In this document: piece after piece, positions 10,287 through 20,660 of the stretch | Numbering within the stretch: position 1 is the first letter of the stretch | Layout: every line of letters begins with the position of its first letter | Source: Mesostigma viride | Lineage: Eukaryota; Streptophyta; Mesostigmatophyceae; Mesostigmatales; Mesostigmataceae | Assembly: GCA_009746045.1 (NCBI GenBank) | Contig: RPFO01001928.1 | Span: 162,501 to 198,162 of the forward strand | Reading direction: 5' to 3' | DNA length: 35,662 nucleotides | Notes under the pieces: generated by a model | What the model was told of the DNA's origin: nothing | The model's input: the letters and a program-made list of their open reading frames with translations, nothing else | The model's database searches: none | Made by a program: the position numbers and the translations under genes

Positions 10287-11017
10287 CCCGTTCACGCGGA
10301 CAACGCCATAGGACCGAGTGTATGGCGTTGCTGGGGGAGATGCCGCCTCCACCAGCACAACGTCGCTCCCGTGCAGGATGGCCACCTGGTCCATCCACGT
10401 GCGCGTGTCCGGCTTGCCATTGGAGGCATCAGTGTGGGCGACGGTCAGGGCGGACTCAGCAGCGCCCACAAACCGCGCATTCACCTGAAGGTGCTGGTCG
10501 GTCACAATGCAGTAGGTGAAGCCTGCCACGCCGTTGAAGTCAAACTTGCTCCCGCGAGGGGTCACAAAGTGAGGGTCGGAGGTGACGGATACCAGCTGTA
10601 GCAGCGTCAAGGTGGCGTTGACACTGATGACATCCCCTGCTTGCTCCTCAATCAGCGCGAGCAGCATGGCCAGCTCAACCGCGCTCTTCATGTTGCTCGC
10701 AAAGGCCTCCCCTTCGGTCTGGTTTGCCACAAAGATGATGAGGTTGAATGAGAGTACATGGTTTTGCTGCAGCAGCTGGCGTCGCTTAGGAGATGACTCA
10801 GGTTCAACAGACAGGAAAGAGAGCTCGACCGCGCACTCGGCAACGTTCAGGACAGAGCTCACGGAGGTGACCATGGCGGTCAGGTTGAGCGTGTTAACGC
10901 TGCAGTTGGCCATGGTGACGGCAATCTCCGCCAACACTGCCACATCGGTCGTGCAGGAGATGTCGTTGTCTGGGGTAACATCCCTCGTGGTAAAGGTGCA
11001 CTGAGGTGGTGGAGGAA
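10287..11017 (-). CDS. Modular secreted protein, exon 6: spacer domain plus root-cap/VWD-like domain
   Basis: 731 nt, entering in phase 1 after TTGCAG (11018) at VPPPPQC and leaving in phase 0 at NG|GTAAGC. Residues 1-145 are an unrecognised domain with several cysteines, four N-glycosylation sequons (NCS, NLT, NQT, NAT) and a dibasic SPKRRQLLQ stretch like those in volvocine extracellular-matrix proteins. From residue 148, DPHFVTPRGSKFDFNG ... FTYCIVTDQHLQVNARFVGA ... TWMDQVAILHG follows the plan of VWD-type domains and closely that of the plant root-cap domain (fClvSD, lhiNA, W...). Together with exon 7 it forms the C-terminal domain. Function unknown; an extracellular structural or binding role is inferred from the partner lectin modules. 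Confidence 0.75.
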
Positions 11018-11141
11018 CTGCAACATTGAAGCATTTTGAACAGGGCAGAGACGCAGTAAGCAGCCGTGCAGGTGATGGTCTACCAAGTCTTCGAGTGAGA
11101 TCAGTGGTACTCATCGCCAGGAAGAAATAGCTTGTTATCAC

Positions 11142-11252
11142 AGTACAGCTCATCATTGTAGCATAGCTCATCATTGCAGCATAGCTCATCATTGTAACAT
11201 AGCTCATCATTGTAGCATAGCTCATCATTGCAGCATAGCTCATCATCATAGT
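11142..11252. repeat. 18 bp tandem repeat in intron 5
   Basis: About six copies of an 18 bp unit (GCTCATCATTGTAGCATA), alternating TGTA and TGCA variants, starting at about 11148. It lies in the 0.69 kb intron between exons 5 and 6 (11708-11018). The minus-strand open frame through it, which encodes a short tandem YNDELC-like peptide, is a by-product of the repeat. Confidence 0.8.
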
Positions 11253-11708
11253 GTACTGTAGCTTGATGGTCATATACTTCGTCATCTTCGCATAGCCCCT
11301 CACGCTGCAAGCATGGGTCACAGGCAGCAGCCGTATCCATGTGGTATTGAAAAGTCGTATGAATAATACAAAGTGCACGAACATTGCCTGTCAGTACATA
11401 CTCACACGAACAATACAAGCGATGGAACAAGAAGACACGTTCGATGGATTTACACATATGTTGTAAGTAATTCTGTTTGCACGTCCGTGTGCGCGCACTC
11501 TCGACGAGAAAGCGATGGAACAAGTAGACACATTGGATGGTTCGTAGCCGGCAACACTCTTGGAGAAGCCAGCCGCGTATGTGTACAATGTACATATACA
11601 CTAAATTAGAGGCTAATGGTTTCGAAACGCCGGGACGAGGGACATGGCGAGAGGGGAGGTGCTGCCAGGGGGGGCGGGAGACAATAATAATATATGCTGT
11701 TAGCGTAC

Positions 11709-11768
11709 CAACGCATTGGCCGTCGATGCACACTAGGTCAGCCGGGCAGTTCCTGTCCGCCTCGCAAA
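11709..11768 (-). CDS. Modular secreted protein, exon 5: four-cysteine mini-module
   Basis: A 60 nt exon between GCGTGCAG (acceptor, ending 11769) and GTACGC (donor, 11708-). With the base carried over from exon 4 it reads VCEADRNCPADLVCIDGQC, i.e. C-x5-C-x5-C-x4-C. It starts and ends in phase 1, as do its two sister exons at 17904-17969 and 25829-25900, which have the same cysteine spacing. The pattern suggests two disulfides in a tiny linker domain. I do not recognise a named family; it is somewhat EGF/EB-like. Confidence 0.7.
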
Positions 11769-13668
11769 CTGCACGCCAGGGGACCCAATCAATCAATAGT
11801 GCCGGCATACAAGTCACCCAAGTCAAGTCACGCAAGTCAAGTAACGCAAGTCAAGTAACGCAAATTACGATTCTGTCAAGCTGAACGCCTAACCTAATAC
11901 CGGGAAACGGGCTTTGAAAAATAGGACTTCAGCATAAGGATTCGATGGTGTACATCCCGCCCAAATGCCTACTGCTGGGCTTTATCGAGCCTGTCCATGC
12001 GCATACATATAGCATTAGCATATGCCCCTATCCACATGCCGCAAATCTATTACTACGAGCAAACTACAAACCCAGGCCAACATCCCAATTAAGCCCTAAA
12101 GCCTTAAAAAATAATATGTACAGGGCTCAAATCCGGTTTCTTCAGGGCATGGCAGTCTCGCAGGTCAAACAGGGACGACACAGCTTATGGAACCACGCGG
12201 AGCCTACACTATATCTGCATATTTGCGACAGTCCCGGAGATAACGCCCGAGAGGGGGTGGAGGGGTGGGTCTAGCACCCCACCACCACCACCACCCCCGC
12301 CCAGCCACGGGAACCCCCCGGGGTAAGGGGGTCAGATCACCTCCCCCCCCCCCCTCCCTCCCCCCCCCTCCCCCCCCCCCCCTCCCTCCCCCCCCTCCCC
12401 CCGACGTCGACCAAGGTTCGCACATGGGAATGACCTTATATATAGTGCTAGTATAGTGTTAATTAATTAATTAATTAATTAATGACATTATATATAAAAT
12501 TCTTGGGAAAAACCTGGGCGGCAAAGCATGGGCGGGAAAACCTTGGCGGCAAAGGTAATGGGGCCCAGGGGGGGGGGGGAGGGGGGAGGGGGGGGGGGGG
12601 GGTTGGACCACCCACCTCCCTGGTACCCCCCCTCTCATAAATCGTCGGGTGTGGGGGGTTCGGACCCCCCTCGCCCCCCCCCCCCCCCGGGCCGATGGGA
12701 CCCCCCCGGGGTCGGGGCGATATAGCTCCGGGGCGGTCGCGAAAAGTCTCATATAACGTAATGTCATGATGAGGATATGTCTCATGTAGTGCTGGAGTGT
12801 CAGAAACTCTATGCCGCCGGAGCAGGCGAGCACTCCAGACCTAGCCATGCATGCCAGCATGCATACACCATGCAGTACAACACGACAGCCACTTAGACTA
12901 GAATCACTTACATTGAGCTCACAGAAACACCACAAAAGCCTACAAGGAGCCTCCCTAGGCATGCAAGCTGCTGCGCAATCTCATTGCCTGCTGCACCTTG
13001 AACTCAGACGCTGGCAAAACCAAATGCAGGCATTGCAAGTACGGCCAAGTGAGCTATACACGTTTGTAATAAGGCTGACAGCTCACGAGCCTCAAAGGCC
13101 ACTAAATACTAGCCTCGATTGAAGCTGATTCCACATCCCAAATTGATGGCTACCGTTACGGTAAAAACAACAAGGTCCATGAGGTGGAACCTGTGTCATC
13201 AACCTGAAGAAGATCTCCACAACTGGAGAACTGCATGACCCAGCGCAGCCAGGCTGCACATGCACACTCACAACAGGCACATCACAAGAATACAAACCCA
13301 CTCTTAGGTTGCAACCCATGCAGGGGAATGGCACTGGGGCACCGTCCCAGCCCCCCCCCCCAAGATTTCTAAGCCAGATCCTTCATTTTTTCCTTCGTCC
13401 CCACATGGCTCTCACCACCAGGCCTCGTGATCACTACAGTATAAGCACTCACAAGCGCCAAAATTAGGGAACAGCCAGGATTAACGCCAGCACTATGATC
13501 AACAGACTGGCACAGTAATATTAAGTTGGACAACAAAGTGATATGCTCACACAGAACCCTTTTCTCGGAATATGCTTACAACAACCCCCTGGATATGCCC
13601 TCGCCAATGTCCACAACTGAAGAACAATTTAGACGCACGGATTATTTGGTGACCGTGGCAAGGCTTAC
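11769..13668 (-). other. Intron 4 of the modular gene
   Basis: About 1.9 kb between the exon 4 donor (GTAAGCC at 13668) and the exon 5 acceptor. It contains the GC-rich inverted repeat at about 12215-12750 with poly-C and poly-G tracts and an AATT core. The remainder (11780-12210 and 12760-13660) shows nothing I recognise. Confidence 0.65.
12215..12752. repeat. Inverted repeat with poly-C/poly-G arms and AATT core
   Basis: TTTGCGACAGTCCCGGAGAT (left, from about 12222) is matched inversely by the right end at about 12728-12748 (TTTTCGCGACCGCCCCGGAG on minus). Toward the centre each arm has long C or G runs (12340-12405; 12570-12602; 12677-12690) and CCAAGGTT, then a TATATATA patch. The core is an AATT tract at 12459-12483. 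Arms are diverged, so it is either an old tail-to-tail pair or a foldback element. Confidence 0.5.
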
Positions 13669-14106
13669 CGGCGTTGATTTGGCAGATCATTTTCGTCAAC
13701 TCCTCGTCACAGGATAATATGGTATACCACGTGCCGTCATAGTCGTCGAAGAACCCGCAGTTGCTGTCACTTGAAGGCTGCCCCGACCCCCAGTTGAAGT
13801 AGCTGACGGTTGAGTTATCGCTCACCCACTTGAAGGTGCCCGGCTGCTCCAAATCGTTGAGGCCGATCCACCAGGCACTCTCTTCCCGCCCCGTTGCATT
13901 GTGGATGGCGGCGTTGACATCCGCGCTGCCAATCTTGGCGAGGTGGCCAAAGTTGCTGCCACCTGGGTACTGGGAAGGCCACTGGGAATAACAGTGCTCA
14001 ATGGCACCCGACCATGTCACCGCAGATTCGACGGCGACGATAACCGGCTTCACGCAGCCAAAGTCGGTATCTGGATACCACCCTGGCGGACATCCATCGA
14101 TGACCG
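13669..14106 (-). CDS. Modular secreted protein, exon 4: C-type-lectin-like module
   Basis: A 438 nt phase 1-1 exon between CATGCAG (14107) and GTAAGCC (13668). It starts VIDGCPPGWYPDTDFGC and contains the C-type lectin hallmarks in order: a helix region with AIEHCYSQWP, WWIGLNDLEQPGTFKW, FNWGSGQPSSDSNCGFF, DDYDGTWY, SCDEELTKMICQI. The QPS triad replaces the EPN or QPD sugar-binding motif of animal C-type lectins, so calcium-dependent sugar binding cannot be assumed. Such domains in green algae occur in secreted or surface proteins. The preceding minus-strand frame is open further upstream, but the acceptor and the equivalent start of exon 2 fix this boundary. Confidence 0.85.
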
Positions 14107-14176
14107 CTGCATGGCACCAGCCAGCGACGTTTTCACGACATGGCAGGAAGCGCAGATATATTTTAAAATACGATTG

Positions 14177-14260
14177 CTTGCAACAGAGTGAAGCACCCAG
14201 AAAGAACCAAAGCAAATGCCAACAAGATATACTGAGCAACTGCAAGCATATACAGCGGAT
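14177..14260 (-). repeat. Solo arm of the hairpin repeat family
   Basis: On the minus strand CATCCGCTGTATATGC ... CATTTGCTTTGG ... GGGTGCTTCACTCTG parallels the left arm of the 14402-14563 hairpin. Together with the plus-strand copy starting at about 14395 it makes a larger inverted arrangement. Confidence 0.5.
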
Positions 14261-14401
14261 GTCGGAAGAACCTCAAGGATTCATCGCAAATCAATACAAA
14301 TCTAGAAGGGGCGTGCACAGAGAACCTCGATCACGGAGAACAGAAGTAAATTGTGCGGTAGACCAGGTCTTTGGTGTATGTACCTCATGCATATCCATCC
14401 G

Positions 14402-14563
14402 CTGTATATAGGTTCGCTTGGCGTTTGCTTTGGTTTGGGTGCTTTCACTCTGCTGTAATTAATTATATTTTTAAAAATATATATATATTAAAAATATAAT
14501 TACTTACAGCAGAGTGAAATCACTCAAACCAAAGCAAACGCCCAGCTATAAACCTATATACAG
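14402..14563. repeat. Hairpin (MITE-like) element with AT core
   Basis: Arms of about 65-70 bp begin CTGTATATAGG (14402) and end CCTATATACAG (14563). They share GCGTTTGCTTTGGTTTG and CACTCTGCTGTAA in inverse orientation and close on an AT-rich core (TTTTTAAAAATATATATA, around 14470-14490). Size and symmetry fit a foldback or miniature inverted-repeat element. It sits about 60 bp from the stop codon of the adjacent RT gene, so it could also mark that element's 3' end. Confidence 0.65.
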
Positions 14564-14621
14564 AGCCATGTCAAAGCTCTATACTACGATAAGACCAATG
14601 GAAACGCCTAACGGGAGGAAC

Positions 14622-17600
14622 CTAATAGCCCTGCTGCACCGCAAAATCAGCCCGCGTACGGCGGAGCATGATGTCCGCCATGGCCCGAGTCAGCGCCACC
14701 GACAAGCGCTGACGCCAATATGACGTCCAGGTCCGCGCCGACCATGGGGCCCGCTGGCCCTCCAGGTCCAGCCGGTCCTCCCGGAGCCGGCAACACTCCT
14801 TGAAGAAGGCGGAGGTCAGGGGCCCCATGGCCCCAAACTCCTCCAGGACAAAGGGCACCACACGATGGTGCCCGACGTCGCCGTAGGCCAGGAGCTTGGC
14901 CCGCTCCGCCCGGTCCGCCGTGTAACCTGCCGTGAGGGAGGCCCCAGCCACGTGGCTAAGAGCCAAGGGCCGCGCCACCGAAACGTCAATAAGCAGATGC
15001 CGGCCACCCCCCTCAAAGTCCAGCACCACGATGTCAGGCCGGTGGTTGGGGGAATAGAAGGCAGCGCCATCCGCATCCTCGGACCGGATGTTCGCGTGGG
15101 GGAAAACCGACCGAATCATGGCGAGCACCACCGTCAGGAGGACAGTGTGCAAATACAAATACCAATTCTGATTCTGTTGGCCCCCCATGCAGGCAAGGTA
15201 GTGAGTCCCCGTGGGATCCAGCGGCTGCCCACAGCTACCACAAGGCCGCCCGGCCGGAACAAGAGGCTGCGGGGCAAATAGCTGGTGCCGGAGCGCCACC
15301 GAGTAGTGGCTGGGAGCCAAGGCGAATGGGGGGGCCATGGGAAGAGCACGAAGGTACGCCGAGCCCACACTCCGCAAGGAAAGCGAGAACAGCCACGCAC
15401 GTCCCTGGGCGTTGAGGTCCGCGAAAAGAGCAATCCAATCAGCCGTGTGCAGAATACCCGCGTAGGTTTTCTGGTGTTTATCGATGACGCGAGCAGGGAA
15501 TGCGGCGGGAGATTGAACGGAGGCGACCGAGGGAGTGCCGCGAGGGAGGTGGCGCTGTACCGCCTGAGCGGCACGGACGGGAGAACAGGCCTGCTGGATC
15601 TCAGCATAGGCCTCCTGGATGGCGGTGACGAAGGGCAAAGGGCTGCTGGGGTCCAGGAGGTCAGGCGCTGCCGTTGCCAAAAGGGGCAGGAGCCGGCAGC
15701 TTTCCGCCCACGACTGAGCGACGGAGCCCAAAAAGGCTGCTGGGGCCAGCCGGGCGGCACGAGTCAGACCGCAGCCACCCATCCGTGCAGGCAGGGAGGC
15801 AATGCGAATAGCATGTGGCGGGAGGTCGGGGCCCGGGACCAGCTGCGCCAAGGCCGACTGGATGCGTTCGTCGTGGCCCTCGGCGGCCAGCCGGACCTGA
15901 GACGGAAGAGCGCCCCGGAGCCAGTGAACGACGCGAGGGTGAGCGCAAAACCACAGAAGCAGACCCTTGGTCTGCGAATCATGAAGGCGCGCAATCAAGG
16001 GCAGTACCTCAGTGCGTGCCTCGAGGGCGGCCCGCAGAGCATCGATGACAAACGCGGGGTCGCCAACCGGAACGCCGAGGACATCCAACCCATGGAGGCG
16101 CTCGTCCCGGCCCAAGAGCTGGGGCGGAAAGCCGGAGCAATCACCTTGGGGCGAGTACACCGCGCACTTGGCAAGGGTCAACTGGAGGTTGATGTCGGCC
16201 ACCGCGGTCTGCAGTGCCAGCAGAGCCGCGGTGGTGTCCGGCACAGGGCCCAGCAGGTAGATATCATCCAAGTAGGCCTGAATAGCGACCGCCGGGTGGG
16301 CAGCATGGACCGCTTGGAGGCAACCCTGGAGGGGGGCGGCAAAGTACAGGGGTCCCAGGGGGTCCCCTTGCTGGGTGCCCGACCGCGACAGCAGGCCGCC
16401 GCGAGTGCCGTCCTCCATGATGTGAACCAGTTGGCCGGGCTGGCCGTAGCACACGGCTGTCCAAGCGTACAAGTCCTCGAAGGACTCCATGACGGCCGCA
16501 AACATGCTGGCGCGGGACAGACTGTTGAACGCGTTGTGGCAGTCGACCTTGACGACAGCGTGGGTGGGGTGGGCCTCGAGGTAGGCCTGCACCGAATGGA
16601 TGAGGATATCCGCCCCGCCTGGAGTCGTCACCCCCAGCTGGGCCGCCACCGAGGTCTCACCCGCTGCGAGGGGCGGGCAGAAAAAGGCACGGAGCTCGGG
16701 CGCCTTTTGGCGGCAGATCACTTTGCCCACGAGCTTGCGGAGCACCTCACCGCAGGCGATCGGGCGCACCTTGCCCTCGGGGGGGGCAAGACACCCTTGA
16801 GCAGAGCGAGGAGGCGAGCGCCCGCTAACCACTCGCGCGCAGCGGGAGGAACGCGACCAGCCGCCAGGTCAATGAGGGTGTCAAAGAGAATGTCCTCGCC
16901 CCCATGCCCCACCAGGACCTCCAAGTGCTCGTAGCGCCAGCCCGACGGCCCGGTAGAGGAAGCCCGCGGGACCTCACGCATCACCTCCAGGAAGCAGTCG
17001 CGGTCCAGCCGGAGGGGGGCCGGCAGGGGGTCCGGCACGGGCAGCTGGAATCCGGGCTCCGCAGGGTGAAGAGCCTCCAAGGCCGCCAGGGTAGCCGCAT
17101 TGGCGGGGGCGAGCTTGGCCATTTCCAAGCGGGTCATGGCCCGGCTGAGCTGCCCCTCGCGGACGAGGCGGATGACGTCGGCGGCCACCCGCTCGAAGTT
17201 GACCTCCCCCGACAGCCGGGCCGTGCGCGGGGGCGGCACGCCAAACAGCCCCTCCCAGTCCCCCTGCAGAAAGCGTCGGCAACGGGCAATAACCGCACCC
17301 TGGAGGCCGCGCACACCACGCCCGAGAGGGGTGAGGAGCAGGCGGGGGGTCACCATGTGCAGTTTAAAGCCCAGCGGGTCGTCCGGAGCGGCGTGCATGC
17401 GCCGGAGAGAAACGATTGCACATTGCGCGAAAAGGCTACGCGCGCGGTGGGGGAGGTCGGTCAGGGTAGACGTCGGGTTGATGGCGCATGCATCCCAGGG
17501 GACCGTGTCAAGCCAACGCCAACTGGCCGAGTAGTCGGGCGGCGGGGGCTGGGAGCCGGGGGGAGCCGAGGCGGGAGGGGGGGAGGGGGCCGGGACTGCT

Positions 17601-17662
17601 GGCCGCATATATATATCCCCATGCCACATGGGAGGGGTGTGTGTGGGGGGGTTGGAAGACAT
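14622..17662 (-). pseudogene. R2/NeSL-type non-LTR retroelement protein (RT + zinc finger + restriction-like endonuclease), one frameshift
   Basis: Two overlapping minus frames (17662-16718, 314 codons; 16832-14622, 736 codons) join at a run of eight G around 16779-16786. The upstream part has GPSGWRYEHLEVL and WLAGARLLALLKG, the start of the RT. In the 736-codon frame: VRPIACGEVLRKL (~22-34), catalytic D97 (VKVDCHNAF), QGDPLGP (155-161), YLDD (187-190), zinc finger C531/C534/H544/C548, and endonuclease RPD (598-600) with D616 and K646-x3-Y650. This RT, CCHC, PD-(D/E)xK order is that of site-specific elements such as R2, NeSL and Utopia. No N-terminal DNA-binding zinc finger is seen, so it is probably 5'-truncated. 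It would nick DNA and copy its RNA at the nick. It lies in a host intron in sense orientation. Confidence 0.8.
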
Positions 17663-17903
17663 GCATCGTTATGCAAGACACATGCATCGTTGCACAAGAC
17701 ACATGCATCGTTAGAGCATGAACAACACGATAATGGGCATGCACTGTACTACAAATAGGTGATAGGACACTTGGGAGGGTACAGGGGGCTGGAATAGTAA
17801 CATTACCCACGTATAGCTGATTAGTTACTAGACAATTAGTACCTGACTAAGCATCCGGTCAGCACTCCGGCTGGTAGCTAGGTTTCGGGCAGCAAGAACT
17901 CAC

Positions 17904-17969
17904 CCATGCAGCCACCTGCAATGCAGACATCGTAATCTCCAGCGCAATCCAAAGTGGTATTGCAGGCGG
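17904..17969 (-). CDS. Modular secreted protein, exon 3: four-cysteine mini-module
   Basis: A 66 nt exon between GATGCAG (acceptor, ending 17970) and GTGAGT (donor, 17903-). It reads ACNTTLDCAGDYDVCIAGGCM, C-x5-C-x6-C-x4-C. Phase 1-1 and the cysteine spacing match exons 1 and 5. It contains one NTT sequon. It joins the lectin module of exon 2 to that of exon 4. Confidence 0.7.
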
Positions 17970-18786
17970 CTGCATCACATGAAGCATTGCAGCAGCAGAC
18001 AACAGGCAGCAACGCACACTATTCAGGTTAAACATCATCTATGAATGGCCCTTACAATATTACGAATTGCCTCTAAAAACGTTTTGCAAACAAGTTCCTT
18101 AAACGTTTTCCGTTTTTCAGTACACGACGTGCCCTGCGCCCCATCTTGTTCCCCAGAAGCTGTTTCCTTGGATGCGCTCCTAAGCCTCAGTACCTTGCTC
18201 TCGCCACTACTCAAGATTTAGTTGTGCTTTCAAGACCATGGTACAGCAACCATGTCGCGCCAGACAGACACGTGCCACGTTTGTTGGCATACGCCCCTAT
18301 CTAATGGCAGGTGGCCATTGATCAGTCCCAGCTGCCCTGTTGGCATCGCAAGCGTTTATCAGAACTCCAAAAATCTCAGTGCCGGCGCCAGCTACCAAAA
18401 ACGGGCCTGGTGAAAGTTAGACGATATAGCCATGTTTGTGTTAGTAACGCTTGGTACGAAGGGGTTAGGAAGGGAATGATCCAAACGACTGCTAACAGAT
18501 AGCAGATGCTGGCGACATCAAGTTGGTTTGGTGGCTTGGCTGCGGCGGTGCACTGTACAGGTGCACTGTACGGCCAAGGAAGTACCCGCTGCTGCAGGCA
18601 CCAAAGGCCGCTGGGGAACATATCTTTTCAGGTGCGGGGGATTGGGGCCAAAGCCCCCGTACTTGTACCACCGATATACCAAAAATTTGCGCCCAAAAGG
18701 TCTAGGATGCTCAAAATTCATGAAAAAGGGGTGCGGGAGGAAATCAAACAGCTCAAAAACGACGGAACCTAATTCGTCTTGCAATG

Positions 18787-19505
18787 TAGGTAAGGTAGGT
18801 AGGTAGGTAAATGGGTGGGTGGGTGGGCGGGCGGGCGGGCGGGCGGGCGGGCGGGCGGGCGGCGGGCGGGCGGGCGGCGGGCGGGCGGGCGGGCGGGCAG
18901 CAGGCGGGCGGGCGGGCGGGCGGGCAGCAGGCGGGCGGGCGGGCGGGCGGGCGGGCGGGCGGGCGGGCGGGCGGGCGGGCGGGCGGGCGGCGGGCGGGCG
19001 GGCGGGCGGGCGGGCGGGCGGGCGGGCGGGCGGGCGGCGGCGGGCGGGCGGGCGGGCGGCGGGCGGGCGGGCGGGCGGGCGGCGGCGGGCGGGCGGCGGC
19101 GGGCGGCGGGCGGCGGCGGGCGGCGGGCGGGCGGGCGGGCGGGCGGGCGGCGCGGCGGGCGGGCGGGCGGGCGGGCGGGCGGGCGGGCGGGCCGGCAGGC
19201 AGGCAGAGAGGCAGGCAGGCAGGCAGGCAGGGAGGGAGGGTGGGTGGGTGGGTGGGTGGGTGGGTGGGTGGTGGGTGGGTGGGTGGGTGGGTGGGTGGGT
19301 GGGTGGGTGGGTGGGTGGGTGGGTGGGTGGGTGGGTGGGTGGGTGGGTGGGTGGGTGGGTGGGTGGGTGGGTGGGTGGGTGGGTGGGTGGGTGGGTGGGT
19401 GGGTGGGTGGGTGGGTGGGTGGGTGGGTGGGTGGGTGGGTGGGTGGGTGGGTGGGTGGGTGGGTGGGTGGGTGGGTGGGTGGGTGGGTGGGTGGGTGGGT
19501 GGGTG
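18787..19505 (+). repeat. Tetranucleotide arrays GGTA / GGGT / GGGC / GGCA / GGGT
   Basis: The array begins with a few GGTA units (18787-18809) and GGGT (18811-18825). It continues as about 370 bp of GGGC with occasional GGC slips and CAG variants, then a GGCA block (19190-19226), GGGA, and about 265 bp of almost pure GGGT (19238-19505). All blocks differ by one base per unit, suggesting stepwise replacement of one ancestral tetranucleotide. Long Gly/Ala/Arg, Gly/Trp/Val and Pro/Thr/His frames through it are artefacts. The G-rich strand is the template strand of the host gene. Confidence 0.95.
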
Positions 19506-20280
19506 GAAGGACAGATGGAGGGCGGGCTGGTGGGCTGGTCGGCTGTCAACGAGCGACCCAGGAAGGGCAGATGGAGGTAGAGGGAGGAGAGTGGGGTGAC
19601 ATGAAGGCAAAGACAAAGACGCTAACACAACCACGTACCGACGCAGCGGGTATTGTGGCACACATTTCCGGCTGGGCAGTGGATGTTGGCCATACACACT
19701 GCACGCGCCCAAATGCGAGGAGGGCCAGATATGGGCACAAGTTACATCAATAAGATGCCATGAGCGGTACAGTAGCTAGCAGGAGTTGTTCAGAGACACG
19801 GTGCCAAAAGAAAGGAGCTCGAGGGTTGAAGAAGGCGGCATCAAACGGCTAAATTCGAGGACAAATTACATCAGGGCAGATAACACACGCTCAGCTCTCA
19901 TCATCCTAATGATGCATACATAGTAGCATGCCAGCGCTTGCCACAGTAGCGAAAAAGCATCACGACAGCTCATGAAGCTCAAAGCCTTTTCTGTTAACAT
20001 TCTCGAGCTATTAGAACTCACCAGCAATCGTATTCATCCACCAATCGTAAAGAACAGAATATGGAAAATGTGTCAAATATTAGGCTGGCTAGTCTAAAGG
20101 TTGTTCGAAATTTCAAAGGTAACGCCTCAGAGCTAATAATCCAGGCATCCACCCAGGTACACATGATTTGATAACAGCCACGGGAGATTACCACAGAGCA
20201 TTACGTTTCTTTAGTCTACAGTCTAGTGTAGTAACCTCACGAGGGCGCATGACGGCCTGTACCCGGTCATGCCACCTGGC

Positions 20281-20660
20281 ATGTGCTAGGCCCATGCGTA
20301 GCTAGGGGCGAGACCATCTTACCGTTGAACGTCCCCTCTCGCAGTACTGTAGAGCGTCTGCTGTACGGCACTTCAATGCTAGGCCCATGCGTAGCTAGGG
20401 GCGAGACCATCTTACCGTTGAACGCCCCCTCTCGCAGTACATACTGTAGAGCGTCTGCTGTACGGCACTTCAATGCTAGGCCCATGCGTAGCTAGGGGCG
20501 AGACCATCTTACCGTTGAACCCCTCCTCTCGCAGTACTGTAGAGCGTCTGAGCACTGTACGGCACTTCAATGCTGCGCCCATGCGTAGCTAGGGGTGAGA
20601 CAACGGTAGCCATGGATTCAAGGGGTGTTCAACGGTTACCATTGAACACCCTCTCCACAG
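20281..20660 (+). repeat. ~92-99 bp tandem repeat, four copies
   Basis: Copies start at about 20281, 20373, 20472 and 20570 with CTAGGCCCATGCGTAGCTAG, followed by GGGGCGAGACCATCTTACC, CTCTCGCAGTACTGTAGAG and TACGGCACTTCAATGC. The first three are close to identical apart from small indels, and the fourth is diverged. No coding role. Confidence 0.9.

Larger units (their letters stand above)
14107..17903 (-). other. Intron 3 of the modular gene
   Basis: About 3.8 kb, mostly filled by the non-LTR element (14622-17662) in the same orientation as the gene and by the hairpin repeat family next to its 3' end. At 17658-17720 there are three imperfect copies of a ~22 bp unit (AAGACACATGCATCGTT...). 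The rest is unremarkable. Confidence 0.65.

Noticed and set aside
15285-16934. 549-codon plus-strand frame
   Set aside because: Antisense shadow of the RT/endonuclease frame, which has clear catalytic motifs on the minus strand.
18518-19753. 300-residue Gly/Arg/Ala, Gly/Trp/Val and Pro/Thr/His frames
   Set aside because: By-products of GGGC/GGGT tetranucleotide arrays; overlapping frames are open at once.
20281-20660. Possible CRISPR-like or regulatory array
   Set aside because: Whole ~95 bp units are repeated with no repeat/spacer alternation, and the sequence looks eukaryotic.
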